Shown: in pieces, positions 23,692 to 36,109 of the stretch
Numbering within the stretch: the stretch's first letter is position 1
How the letters are laid out: each line of letters opens with the position of its first letter
Assembly: GCA_021464245.1 (NCBI GenBank)
Contig: JADCRB010000018.1
Location: 1,178,001 to 1,242,000, forward strand
Length of the DNA: 64,000 nucleotides
From: Carallia brachiata
Lineage: Eukaryota > Streptophyta > Magnoliopsida > Malpighiales > Rhizophoraceae
Direction: 5' to 3'
The notes under the pieces: generated by a model
What the model was told of the DNA's origin: nothing
Databases searched by the model: none
What the model saw: the letters and a program-made list of their open reading frames with translations, nothing else
Made by a program: the position numbers and the translations under genes

Positions 23692-24807
23692 TTATGTCTC
23701 ATCATAGATTGTTGCTGACTCGTTTTCTTTATCAAGTAATGCAAGGCATTCCACAAACTCTCCAAGAAATAAATCACTACGCTTGACGTCCAAAACACCA
23801 AAACACTTGGCTTGTCTGGTAATACAGTCTATTGACAACAAGAGACCAGGAATTTCCTCATTCTCCACTATTATATTTCATTTGTGGTACCGGTGTTAAA
23901 CCCCAACACCCTTGCCCATCCGTGTCCAGTAGTTTCAACTTCACATCAATCTTGATCCATGACTCTGCCACGCCATACTCTTTCATCACCCATATTGTAT
24001 AGGGTGACAAGAATATCCATTGAAAGCCAAAGCAATTGATGAATCCCCATATGCTGTCAAGAACTCACATCTTTCTGTGCCCAGGGGAACCGAAATCTCG
24101 AAGAAGGAATTATTACCAACATCAAAACCCAAAATGCATTCGCCACAAGCGGTAGCTAACCAGTGAATTTTCCCATTTACAAAAACTGGATTGCCAGCCC
24201 GGCGAACCAGGTATCTGCTTTCAATGTTAGGTATATTTGTCCAAGAACCTGTATCAAGCGAAAAGACGTGGACTTTCAAGCCACCATTAGAGACCGGAAT
24301 AACTCTGACCAATTGAAGTCAGCCGTGGATAAATCATATCCCAAGCCATGAAATTCAAGAAATTTGCGATGATCTCAATATCGGTGTCCTTGAAGGCAGG
24401 GACAACTAAATGTTTTCCAATTGAAGGATTCCAAAGGATAAATTTCGTGCATGAACCACGTGAATAACAACCAATACTAACTAAACCGTTACATGAAGCG
24501 GTGCGTAAGGAATAGAAAGTAGTCTGTACAAACAACTTCCCGTGGAGCTTCAAAATCTGATTCTTTTTGATGGGGAAAGAGTATACCTCTTGATTGACGC
24601 CTTGGAAAACTGCTCGATATTTGCTGCTGCAGAGGAGGAAGAAATTGATCGCCGCAAGTGGGCAGAGATTAAGCTGGGCTTCTTAATTAGGGAACGAAAC
24701 GACTTCGAGACGCACATGCATCGCAAGAGGGATTTCAGGGGAAGCCTGGAGAAGATATCTTCAGCTATTTCTTTGGGTACGCGGTCCAACATATTTTCTG
24801 CCAACAA
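23692..24807 (-). pseudogene. CPR1/CPR30-type F-box gene, several frameshifts
   Basis: The start at 24807 gives MLAENMLDRVPKEIAEDIF and SRLPLKSLLRCMCVSKSFRS, a clean F-box that would bind SKP1 in an SCF ubiquitin ligase. The F-box-associated domain follows in pieces in different frames: SCNGLVSIGCYS and KFILWNPSIGKHLV; then a short GLGYDLSTADF piece; then GGLKVHVFSLDTGSW with NIPNI and NPVFVNGKIHWLA; then VMKEYGVAESWIKID; and a final GEFVECLALLDKENESATIY ending at 23692. At least four frame changes (near 24640, 24345-24310, 24005 and 23870) separate these. The usual length is about 370-400 codons in one exon, which the total span matches. Either a young pseudogene or a gene with assembly indels; F-box genes decay often. 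Confidence 0.85.
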
Positions 24808-26387
24808 ACAAACCTGCCGAATAGCGGAATATAAGACGGAACAGGTGTGCCGGCCCTCCGAAGCTATAGATCGGAGACTGGCGCTCCTTTCTGGACCGGT
24901 TTTTGGTTACGGTTGACGTATATAGACGGAGAAGAGGAGGAGCTACCGGCGGCACGCGGGAAGGCAAAGGATGTTTCCGGTCGTTCCTCGCCTAATACCA
25001 GCGCGTGGTACCCGGAATGGTATTGATCGGGTGACTACACTTCGGGAGTGGGTCAAATACGGCGGGGTTGATGGTGACGGCGCCGGCGGTGGCGGTGGCG
25101 GGGCGGTGGCGGTTGTTCGGCGGAAATAGTCGCGGCAGAAACTTTACACTGGAGTTTTTTTATCTTTTTCTCTCTCTCTGTTCTAAGGATGCGCGGCGTA
25201 CAAACAAAACCTGCAAACCTCAGAACAACATAACCGTATTTATAGGGTGGACTAAAGGATTAAAAAAAAAAACTAAAGATAAATACCAGTTACATCAATA
25301 AATAAATAAATAAATAAATACGAGTTAGATGGTCCGAACCAAAGGAGAATTTTGCTCCGGGTTACAAAATCATAATTAGAACCAAAGACCAAAATTGAAT
25401 TTTGTTTCGAATTAGAAAATCAGAATCAAAGGTGAATTTTGTTTCGAGGAGCATAACTTTAAAGTGATATTAATGGTAAAATTTAGAAAAATAAATATAA
25501 ATAGTTAAATATTATTTTTATTATGGGTCATGACTTGCGGTAAAATATAAATTCTGTTTGTATCCTTTATTTAAAGTTATATTGTTATTTTAGTGTTATT
25601 TAAAGAAATCAATATTTTTTAATTTTTAAGTTTTTATTAAACTTCTATGGCTTATAGTATTTGACATTAAGTTAAATATTTTTTTTAGTCTTTAATAGTA
25701 TTCGGCAGAAATAGAATTCTAACATGCATCTATTTACTTACTTAAATCTAATATGTATTAAAATGTACTCAATTCTTATTAATTATTATTTATGTATATT
25801 TGAAATACACCAAAAATAAATAACAATAATTAAAGAAAAAAAGAAAGAGAAAAAATAATCATAAATTATTTTTTTATTTAATAAGTGAAAAAAATATTTT
25901 TAAATTTTCCATTCACAACAGCTATTTCGTATGCTAAATAAGCAATTGTTAATTACTTATAAAAAAAAAAACATTGCTATGTCTACATCTTAATTTTTCG
26001 GGTTTTGTTAATTAATTATAAATAATTTAATATGACCTAATTCTATACGCACATAGAAGTCCATTGTTATTGAAAGAGGAAGACGGAGAAGGAAACGAAA
26101 GGTTAGTCAAGAAAGTTTAATGAATTAACTTCTCAAAAAAAAGTTTAATAAATTAACCAATCAAGTTTTTCAGCTTTATGAATTTTTTTACAAATAAAAT
26201 TAAGAATTGAAATAATTGTTTAGGGGATATATCTCTCTTATTGGCAAATCATATATATCATCTATAAACTATAGTAACGAAATTTTAGAAAATATTTACA
26301 TACTTACGTGACAAGCTCTAGTGCTGGCATTTTCAAAAACTCAATTTCAAAATTTTTTTAATCTAGTCTTGTAGCTTATTGAGCTGA
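24808..26387. other. F-box upstream region and AT-rich spacer
   Basis: 24810-25200 is GC-rich (GGCGGTGGCGG words near 25075) and probably held the F-box promoter and 5' region. An (AAAT)n run lies at about 25298-25320. The rest to 26387 is AT-rich without a gene. Confidence 0.4.
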
Positions 26388-27200
26388 CTTTTTTTTTCAG
26401 CCACCAAGAAAAGATAATTTCATTAATAATCTAGTCCATAACAGGTACAAATAGCCAGCTCAATAAGCCCACACTTATAGTACAAGACTAAGAAAGCAGG
26501 CCACCGTATTATGCACAACCCAACCCACTTCAAAAGCTTATCTCATACAGCACACCTACAAGCTACAAGAGCCTCAGCCCAGGTCTGAAGCCTAAGGAAG
26601 AAATAGTCCGCAGGCGAGCAAGGCCCGAAGGCCCAAACATAAGTTTGGGGAACTGAAGCTTCTGGACCCACTATGGCGAAGCCGCGAAACCCAACATACC
26701 GGGGATGGTGACAGGCCCCAACGGTCCGGTGGTGGCAACAAGGCCACTGGAACGACAATGCGCAACCCAAGACGCAAACGAGGAAACCCACAGCTGCAAT
26801 CACGGAGAATACCAAAGCGAAAAGGAACCAAAGCCGAAAAGGCAACCAATAGCGTAAAAATGGTCGTGGACCACCACTGGACCTCGAGCTCCCAACTGTA
26901 CATGGGCGACCGACGGCAAAAACCATTCCCTCACTCACCCCCAGCCCGACGGGAAGAAGGGCTCGAGGTGGAGGAGACCATCAGAAAACTGTCATTGGAA
27001 CTAAGCAGTACCACTCAGGCGAAGACCACCTCAACAAAGCAAGACTAGGAAGGCACTAAATGCACGAAAGACCACTAGATCAAAGTTCACGAGGAGCACA
27101 AAGCCCACGCGGGGCATCAGCGCCACCAGAGGATGCAGAAAGCCGACTGTTTCTCTCGACGCACAGTAGAAACATCGGCGCACGACAAGGCAACAATGAC
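26388..27200 (-). mobile_element. Non-LTR retroelement-like 3' end, 5'-truncated
   Basis: On the minus strand the sequence ends ATTAATGAAATTATCTTTTC, TTGGTGGCTG and then poly(A) (T-run at 26388-26397), the form of many plant LINE 3' ends. The body, GC-rich compared with its surroundings, extends to about 27200 and lacks a reverse transcriptase motif. Frames on both strands here (for example 26543-26938) are compositionally open but match nothing I know. Confidence 0.4.
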
Positions 27201-30200
27201 ACTCTTAGTTTTTGATAATATAATGGCTATGAGAAGTAGTGCATGTCATGTGAATTACCTTTCAAAACTTGTTCAGGGCAGGCGAATTTAGCAACGAGAT
27301 TACAGATTTAGAGCATGAAATGGGATGAGCTTACAAATCTAGAGCATCGAGTGGGATGAGAAACCCCTTGAGAAGCAGGACAAGTGACAAAGATTTTTAA
27401 TTTTTAATTAGTTGATTGATTTTTTATGAGTAAAAATACTTTGATTAATTGTTTTTTAAACTATACTAGCGATAGAACTATATTTAATAATATTTTTTTA
27501 TAATTTATTTTATTTAAAAGAAAAAATAAAAAGATATTTTAATATCGAGTTTTTTAGAATTTCAGTACCAAAGATTATCACGTAAATATGTGAATATTTT
27601 TTAGACTTCTGTTATTATATTCTACTAGTATTGAGTCCGTGTAATACGCAGGTTTATCAAATTTGTTACAAATTTTATTTTTTATGTATTTTATTTAAAA
27701 TAAAAAATAAAATGAAATCCGAATGTTGGGTATTATTTGTGTTTTTAAGTGTGTTTTAAAGAAAGTTTGTTCCATAATTAATTTTAATTTAAAAAAACAC
27801 ATAGTTAAATTAAATTGATTTAAAAACAAGTTGGATTTGAGAATAGTTCTTTTTGCATTGTTGTTTGCTTTATTGTCGCTGCTTTTATAGTGTGTGAGAA
27901 TTTTGTTTGGGAGTCTATTAAAAAAAAAAACTAAAATTAGGACATGGCATAAAACTCAGAATGTTAATGTGGGGCAGTAAAAACAAATGGAAAGATAGAG
28001 GCGTAAAACAACCGGAAAATTTTAACCTAAAGGGCCAAAAAAATAAAAGAAACACACCTTCCCATCCAGGTTACAGACCCTACATTCGATTGTTGGGATT
28101 TTTCTCTGCACTTGCTTGCTCTGCAGCAATGCCAACAGTAATGCACAATAAATTATCAGTATTAACGGTTTAGGAATAATGGACAATAATAAATAAATAA
28201 ATAAAAGATGGAATTTTGAAGAACAACAACAACGATAATAACAAATTCAAATTTGAATTTAATTGAAGTTTGTTACATAATCTGTATTTTTCATGCCATG
28301 TCAACCCCATCGCTTTTGAAATTATAAAAAATTATATAAATTTGCAATAAAACCCAAATTAAAAATGCAAAGAAAAACCTAAATCCCAAATACCAAGCAA
28401 AAAATTCCAGTGATGATCTACAAAAAGAAAGTAAATTTTCCACAGAATTAATTAAAAATTTTTAATCTCGCTGAAAAACATTCATAACAAAAAAGAAAAC
28501 AAAAACGTCAACACTAAACAAAACAACAAAATCCATGAGCAAGCAAGCTAAATATTTTTTTAGCAAAAAAAGCTATTTTTTTTTTCTCTCCAAGAACTTT
28601 TTGAAAAATCAGTAAACAATACGTCGACTTGTGTACCAGAAGTTAATTACAGACACTACACCACCCTACGTTCACTTTTTCTCGTATTCAAATAAAAAAT
28701 TTTTCTCATAAACCAAACGAAAATGCATAATTTTTGCCTAAGTTTAGAATCCGATAAATTGAAGTTATATGATAAGAATTTTAAGAGTCATTACCTGGAT
28801 TTTAAAAGCAACCAAGATTTTTTACATTGCTCGAATCAAGAGTCCACCACTAATCGAATCTCTGCAATAAACAAATTTCCATTGTAATGAGTTGATAATT
28901 AAAATTAAGGATCTTATTTGCGAAAATCACAAGAAAATAAATAACAAACTTGTTTTGGAAATTTGGAAAAAATAAAACTAAAATCTCACATTGAGAATTC
29001 TATTAAGAGAAAATAAAAGAAAAATAATGCGAGTAAAGAATAGTTGGATATTTGGTGCTTTTGTAGTGTGAAAAATAGGACTTCATGCATGCTCTAGAAT
29101 CTTAAAATTTATTAAAATTGAAATTCTAATTTTAATATGATAGTAAGTAAGATGATAATTATTGAAATTTTAATTCTATTAGATTACTAAGAAATAATAT
29201 AATTGTTGATAATTTATTAAATTAAAAAATTTAAATTTCCAAAATTAAGTTTTTAAGAATTCAAGCACCAGAAATTGTCTTATAATCATATGAATATTTC
29301 AATGTGCTTCTATTATTATATTTAATATATGGTACCAGTAACTAACTCGCGCAATGCAGGGATCAATAATTTTTTTGAGAGATTTGATTAGTATAGGTCT
29401 ATTTTCCACATATATATTAAATAAAAGGTGTAAAAATTAAAATAATGATTGTAATTATTTTTCAAGCAATAATAAATAATAACATATTTTGAAAATCCTA
29501 AATTAAAATTAAAAAAAGTAATTACCAACACATAAGTATGAAAATTTTTCTCTTTTTTTCGTAACTATAATCTAAGCAAGAAAGCAAAACTAAAGCTTAT
29601 CATCTTCATTAGCCCAAAAACTTTATTCTCATCCATAGCTGTAAGACAAACACAACATAACACCATAATCAAAGCTATCAAAACTGAAACTCATAATCAA
29701 TGGGCAAACCATGAGAAAACTATCAAGTTAAAATGGTAAAAAATCACTGTGCACGGATTGTAGCACGCAAATTGTAACATCGAAAGCATAATGTTTAGAG
29801 ACAATTAATTACAAAGTTTTTCATCGATTCCATAATGTTAAGAGAAAATAAAAAATAATAATGCAAACATGAAATAAGTATTTTTATAATGTAAAAAAAA
29901 GGACTATATGCATACAATAATTCTAAAATAATTAAAATTAAAATTCTAATTTTAATAGAATATTGAGAAAGATTATAATTATTGAAATCATAATTCTATT
30001 ACAATACTAAGAAAAATTATAATTATATATTAAAATTTAATTCTATTAGAGCACTAAAAAATTACAATTGTTCAGTAATTAACTGAAAAGTAATATTAGA
30101 TAATTTTATACAAATAATTTTTAAGTAATTATATAATTTTATTAATAATATTTAATAATTTATTTATATTTTATATTTTATTAAATTTAACTATTTAATA

Positions 30201-30395
30201 ATTTATATTATTTTTATAATTATTTTAAAATTGTCTAAATGAATCCATAAAACTTTCTTCTTTACTTGAAATGTCCGTGCAAAGCACCTGTTCCTACTTG
30301 GCCCAAAGCACATGTTCTGAGGCCTCTTAAATTTTTTTTTCTCCCTTTTATTCTCTTAAAAAAATGGATTATTGGGCCATTATACTGAATTTTTT
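27201..30395. other. AT-rich region with degenerate Helitron-like ends
   Basis: No gene. At 27624-27660 ACTAGTATTGAGTCCGTGTA followed by ATACGCAGG, and at 29331-29370 AACTAACTCGCGCAATGCAG, resemble reverse-oriented Helitron 3' ends (CTAG plus a GC-rich foldback). About 60 bp outside each end is also similar, so a repeat unit with about 1.7-kb spacing exists. Further related blocks (TTCTAATTTTAAT, ATTATAATTATTGAAAT) occur at 29100-29210 and 29930-30060. Confidence 0.35.
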
Positions 30396-33280
30396 TTTTG
30401 ACGACAAGATGCCCAAAAGGAAAATAATAAAAGAGCCCAAATCGTGTGAGATAATATATGATTTTAACTGGAATACAAAAAGTTCTCCATCACAAGAAAT
30501 CAACAGCTTCAATACTGCTACTAGAAATAAGTGAAGTTAGGGTTGTATATGAAATTGCCTAATCTACCTAAGCCAACCAATCTAAACAAAATCACTGAAA
30601 AATGGATTGATTATGGTTTCTAATTTAAGACAATCGCATTTAATGATTTGGTTGTAAGGTTAAAAAATAAAAAACAGCCATAATACCAGCATGTCTTGGC
30701 TTAGATGATAGTGGTCTGCTGTTATTTAACCAAAGGTTTTAAATTCGAGTTCTATGAATGCATTTGCATTAAATACCTAACTGGGAGACTTTTGTTGTCT
30801 TTCAGAGTCTTATCTGAGAGTTGATCCATATTAATCAGTCTAATAGGTTGAATACTAGATAATCTCAAACAAAAAAAAAATAGTCATAATAGAACCACCA
30901 CTAACTGTCTAAAAACCCAAAATTTTGTTTTATAGAGACCCACATCACTCAAAAAAAGCCAACCATCTCCACCAATTATAGAACTTTAATCCATTTACAG
31001 TTGTATTTAAATGCAGTTACTTTTTCTCATAATTTACTAGCACATAATTTTATCTATTATATATATATAACTTCTCAAAAAATTTTGCTAAAAAAATTTT
31101 TTTGAAAAATTTATTTTTTCCTATAAAAATGATTTAAATTATTAAACTAACCAAACCAATCGGAAACTGTTAATAACAGTTTTACTGGTTTTATTCTAAT
31201 GTTGGTTTGGTTAGCGTTTTACAAATTTGCAAATCGTTGTTAATAGTTTGAGTTAAATATATAAGTCAAATGCACTTATTTATAATTCCAAGTGTTCAAA
31301 CCAAATTAAGTGCAAGTGACTAGTTGAACCATCGAGTCTAATTACATGGATTGGGTGAGATGAATAGAGAATAAACAAGAGACGAGGATTTTACACACAC
31401 AAAAAATTTATTATTTCACATTTTTTTTATAAAATATACAAACAAGTAGAATCTCCAACTGAATATCATCCAATTACAACTATTAATTATTTATATCAGG
31501 TTACACATTATATAATAATTAATTATACATTACACTCTATTTATTACATTTCTTTAAAAAAAAAAAAAAACTTTTAAACATAGAACCCGCAAGCCCTCTC
31601 TAATCCTTCTCTGCCAGCCTCTCACCTATCTTTTTCGTTAACTAGTATAAATATTACGGTTGTTCACAGTAACTTGACTAACAGTAATTTATTTTATGTT
31701 CCCAAAAATCATAATTTCATGTAACTTTTTTTATTATCAATTAATAAATTGGGATTAAATTGAATTTCACGGTCACTTGGGTCAAATGGGGAGTAATTTA
31801 TTTGTAAAACAGTACAAGGAAGACGTGGTTCTAGCAAATGGTGCAATTCAATTTCTCAACATTATATAAATAATTTGTTAAATGCTCCTAAAAGAAGACT
31901 AATTTTCTTCTCGATCTATTAGGAAAAATTATCTGACCTAAATTATAAATTTAAAGAAATAGTCTAAATTTGTAGTAACTAAAGTGTCTTTTCGAGAGAC
32001 AATAAAACTATTGTTGGAACCAAATCTTTGCACATCATTACGTATATCAGCGTATGTGTATATAACCTTTATTTCAAAAAAAAAAAAAATCGCCAAAAGA
32101 ATATTGCTTTATTTCATAGGATGGGTTATTAATGGAACAACATTTGGTGGATATGATTACTCGCGTACATGATTAGTGAGGTATACAATTAATCTAACGA
32201 TTAATTTTTTTTGAAATGCAATACATTTTTTATAATTTAACAATTCAGATTATTGCATGTCCATCTTATCCTTACTATTACATGCCCATAAAATTTTTAT
32301 GTAATTAATTATAGTTTATCTCTTCAAAATTAAGACAACAGCGTAAGTTATTCCAACATTTCACTTCATATCCAAACATTCTCTGAATATGGTGCATTTA
32401 TAAACAAAGTTATTAGAATGTGGAGACGACCAATTATTCGCATTTCTACAAGGATATAAATCCGCAGTTCATGAATGAACCCCCACTAAAAACAAAAGAT
32501 TAGGAATTTATAATATACACAATTTCTTTTTTAAAATTCCTCATCTCAAAGGCCTCTTATTCATGGAAAAAAAAAAGGAAAGTAAAAGGGAAAATAAATT
32601 CATATAATTTTTTAGAATAAATAGTATACTCATATGAGTAAAAAAAGCAATATATAAATATTGCCAGCAAAAGGAAATTATTATTTTTATTTTTATTTTT
32701 TTGAAATTTCTCAAACCCAAACTAAATAATTGAGAGAGCAAAAATAATTAGAGATACTATCTATACTATTTAAACTATAAACTGATTGTATTTTTATCTT
32801 GAAACTTGAAAGCCCAAAATTGCATATTAGTATAGTCAATCAATATAAAATATATTTTAATTATCGATGCAGTGGATCTTAATAAATGTTTAAAGTAGAA
32901 TTTTCATAAAACTGAAAAGACCACTCCAGAAAAAGTAAAAAAAGAAGAGTAATTAGCACAGATTAATTACAAGCTTTTAAAGAGTGCAAATACTTTTGAA
33001 ATATTTGGAAAATAATTAGAAGAGGTGAAACTCTTTGTGAATTTTCCAAAAAGTTTAAAAAATAGAGAGAATGGCATTTGTGTCATTTTGATTTATTTTG
33101 CAATTTGGGACGTCCAAATACGGCCTGCCAAACATGACCGTCGCTGGCTTGTAACGCTTTATTGGTTAGCTCACCAATCATAAAAGTAAACAAACGAGAA
33201 GCTTTATCATCATCTATCTTGAGTCTTCAGTGAGAGAGAAAATCACTATCTCTCACACGCGGGCGCGCGCGTACACGCAA
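30396..33280. other. AT-rich region with SINE and foldback
   Basis: No protein gene. Contains a retroelement-like tail at about 30390-30425 (poly(T), minus orientation), a SINE at 30686-30881, and a perfect 13-bp inverted repeat CTAACCAAACCAA / TTGGTTTGGTTAG (31147-31159, 31202-31214). The last 150 bp before 33281 would be the copied promoter of the AAE18-like fragment. Confidence 0.45.
30686..30881 (+). mobile_element. tRNA-derived SINE
   Basis: TGGCTTAGATG fits the Pol III A-box consensus and AAATTCGAGTTC the B-box, about 30 bp apart. The element ends in an A-rich tail at about 30868-30880. Flanks AGCCATAATA (30676-30685) and AGTCATAATA (30882-30891) form a near-perfect target duplication with one mismatch. 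Confidence 0.7.
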
Positions 33281-33433
33281 ATGGCCAACACCAACTCCAA
33301 GGCACTGGCCGCCCTCTCGGTGTCCGAAATCGAAGCTCTGGGGATAGCGCCGGCGGTCGCCAAGAAACTCCACAAAAATGTCGCCGGTATCCTCGTGGAG
33401 GCTGCCACTCCGGCGGCCATGTGGAGATATTAG
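33281..33433 (+). pseudogene. N-terminal exon fragment of acyl-activating enzyme 18-like protein
   Basis: An ATG frame of 50 codons reads MANTNSKALAALSVSEIEAL, then GIAPAVAKKLHKNV and ends AAMWRY. The SEIEALGI, VA.KLH pattern is what I recall at the start of peroxisomal acyl-activating enzymes AAE17/AAE18, which activate auxin-precursor-like carboxylic acids. Those proteins exceed 700 residues, and no further exon is visible, so this is a 5' gene fragment. The GC-rich leader just upstream (CACACGCGGGCGCGCGCG) may be part of the copied promoter. Confidence 0.55.
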
Positions 33434-33687
33434 TGCCTTTTGTTCACAGATTTGGTTTGGTAATCACATGGAGTGCCGCAAAAATAAGTTAAACTGAAGG
33501 CCCAAAAAAAGGCAAGATTGGACATACGCACAAAATCTCTAATTATTTGTTTGGAAAGACAAATTTTTTATTTTCAATTTAATTTTTCAAATTTTTTTGG
33601 TTGGTATTGCAATCTTTCAAACACAAGACGTAATTCCTTTGTGCTGTCCCATGCAACTATTGGGCCTTTCTTCTTCTTCTTTTTTTT

Positions 33688-34435
33688 GTTTGAGCAGAAA
33701 GAGATTAAGAGAAACGTGGCATTAGATAAGCATATTGATGGCGCTTTGGGGCTTCTTGGTAAGCATATTATGGCGCTTTTATGTGCCTCTTAGTCTACAT
33801 GGACAAATCGAAATGATGCGATATTTAAAGTTAGATTATCAAAATCGGATTGATTATAAAATTAAAAATATTAATAATTTAAAATTTAATCGATTGCGTC
33901 AGCGTGTGCGTGTGTGTCTATATATATATATAATTAAAAAAATAATATTTATAAATAATAATTAAATATTAATTTTTTTAATTTTAAAGACTAATTAAAA
34001 ATTTTAATCAAATTTAAGGTTAAATTAAAATTTTTAATTAAATATAGAGTTTAAATTATAATTTAAATAAAATTTAATGTCAAATTATAATTTATAAATT
34101 TTTAATTTAGTTTGAATTGATTTAACCGGTCTAATTTTTTTGATTATGACCAGTTCGAGATTTTGTAAAACTAATCATTAACCAGACAAATCTCCTTATC
34201 GATCATCAGTTGAACTGATCAGACTGATCCAATCCGATTCGATTTTAATAATCATTATTTAGATTTTAGATGTGTGAAGAGGAATCTCCTTTTTCGGTGT
34301 TAAAAAAAAAAAGAAAAACACTGCCCTCCTCGTGTCAGTTGGGCCCTCAATCTGTTTTATGGTTGAGTTAATTGTTATACGTTTACGAACGAGAAAACTA
34401 CTGTTTTTCTACACTAAGTTGGTTAGGGGCTCCAT
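33688..34435 (+). repeat. Segmental duplicate B2 (partner 22637-23215)
   Basis: Same ordered blocks as B1 but interrupted by a hAT-type MITE at 33828-34254 and lacking the 284-bp insert of B1. Confidence 0.8.
33828..34254. mobile_element. hAT-type MITE, copy 1 (empty site known)
   Basis: Related over its length to the copies at 53024, 53539 and 61698 (shared core words AATATTTATAAATAAT, TTAAATATTAATTTTTT and TCAAATTATAATTTATAAA). Flanks ATATTTA (33821-33827) and TTATTTA (34255-34261). The duplicate segment near 23040 reads GATATTTAGAGGTGTGTAG without it, giving the pre-insertion site. Confidence 0.75.
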
Positions 34436-34680
34436 CGGGTAATTTACAAGTCTCACTTTAAAAATAAAATGTATTTACAATTAACATTTTTTAATTTAAA
34501 AAAATATAAAAAATATACTTTGGCTAATAATCGTGAGCCAACTTGGACGAAAAATGTAAATTAATTATTATACCCTATACATATCTATATATATTATTAG
34601 AAATCGTGAGCCAACTCTAATTTTTTTTTCCAATGCTAGCAGCTATCTCCATCTTTTTCTCTTAATCTAAAATGAAAATC

Positions 34681-35225
34681 TTTTGGAACAACCAGCACAA
34701 AGTTGCTCCCAGGCGCTGATTAAGATTTTGCCACACCATGTGGATACTTGAGTGCTCATCCTTTGTTTAGGATATCAATGCTTTTGAATCCTTTTTTTTT
34801 TTTTTTTCCATCTTATTTTTGCCTGTTGGATTAATTTTGTTGTTTGTTTCAATCAGATAAATTGAGCACTATAGAAAAGCTCAAGGTAAAGCCATCAAGT
34901 TAACAGGCATGAGCCACTTGCATTTGAAATGTTTTCCCTTAAATGTCCCACATAAATTTAGTGCTCTCTACTATCTTCACACGAGTAAAGGGACTCTTTG
35001 CCAATCTTAATCGGAGTAAACTTCGAATCTCTCCTGCGAGAGTGGACTATCAAGTAAATATGATGGAGCAATCTTCTTACGATCACTTTGGGTGGAGCTT
35101 TTGGTCTATCTGTGCTTTTCCATGATAGCAATAATATTCGATTGAGGTAGCAAAAGAGATAAATTGAACGTTATTCCTATAGATGAATTGAATTGAATTC
35201 AGTTATTCTATTAACTTCGTTCCCA
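34681..35225 (+). repeat. Segmental duplicate A2: CaS 3' end plus flank (partner 20676-21190)
   Basis: Begins with the last CaS codons (FGTTSTKLLPGAD, stop at about 34721) and continues through the shared flank, including CTTAAATGTCCCACATAAAT. No other CaS exon precedes it. Confidence 0.85.
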
Positions 35226-36109
35226 ATCTAAAATTGGTTGTAATTTGGTTGTAAAATAGATGAATTTAAGTAAATTATACTCTACAATTTGGTTGTAATT
35301 TTGAAAATTCAAAAACTTCAAAACTGAATCAACTTTAAATATTACTAAAATTTAAAATATATTTTATACTCTTATTCCAACCATTTAAAAAAAAATGTAG
35401 TATTACACTTTTGATCCAACCATTCTCATGTTGACATATTTTTAGCACTTCTTTATTAAGTGTGAACAAATAAAACAAAAGGAAGAAAAAAATGACAAAA
35501 AAAAGATAGAAATAAAACATAGAAAGCACGATATGTTATGCCAATTAAAATTATGAGATAGACAACACAAGCCGTTTCCTTTGTATAGGAACTTGAGAAA
35601 TTGAGAAACCTAGTTGATAATATTTTCAAAACGCCAACAATCGTTTGATCCAAATATAGGAAACAAACAGTATCAAACTCACTCATGCAATCTTTTCAAT
35701 AGGTCATGACTCTATCTCACTCTCAAGTCTCGGGACAAAAATAAATAAAAAAAAATCTTAAAACTGAGAAAAAAGGATTGTATATGAGAGCGGTGGGATA
35801 CACTCTTTTACGTCAGTATATCATTGCTATGTCTGTCAGAAAAAGCGTGGGAGTCTGATTGAAATGTTTTGATATATTTGAAAAAAATAATTAATTGTTA
35901 ATTTTTTATAATTTTTATGATAAAAAAATAAAAAATATATTAATAATTTATATTTTATTATTTTATTATTCCTTTTATTAATAAAATTATAATAATTTAA
36001 TAATTAATTATTTAAAAATATATTAACAGAAATTCTCGGGACATTTCAATCTTACTCTTAAACCATTCCCCCGTCCAAAATGTGACCCAGTTCCAAAATG
36101 GGACCCAGA
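35226..36109. other. Spacer before ENO1
   Basis: AT-rich with no supported gene. The duplicated ENO1 upstream region begins at about 36110. Confidence 0.5.

Noticed and set aside
24542..24916. 124-codon plus-strand frame
   Set aside because: Antisense to the F-box domain.
26543..27048. Open frames on both strands in a GC-rich stretch
   Set aside because: Aromatic-rich or basic text without a domain. The poly(A)-type end suggests a retroelement 3' region instead.
32754..32800. Possible Helitron 5' end (A then TCTATACTATTTAAACTATAAAC)
   Set aside because: Pairing with the 52889 end would make a 20-kb element swallowing all of ENO1. No supporting evidence, and the motif is common in AT-rich DNA.
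33518..33793. Frame containing LDKHIDGALGLLGKHI, also present near 22660
   Set aside because: Shared only because the DNA segment is duplicated; function not recognised and flanks are not coding-like.
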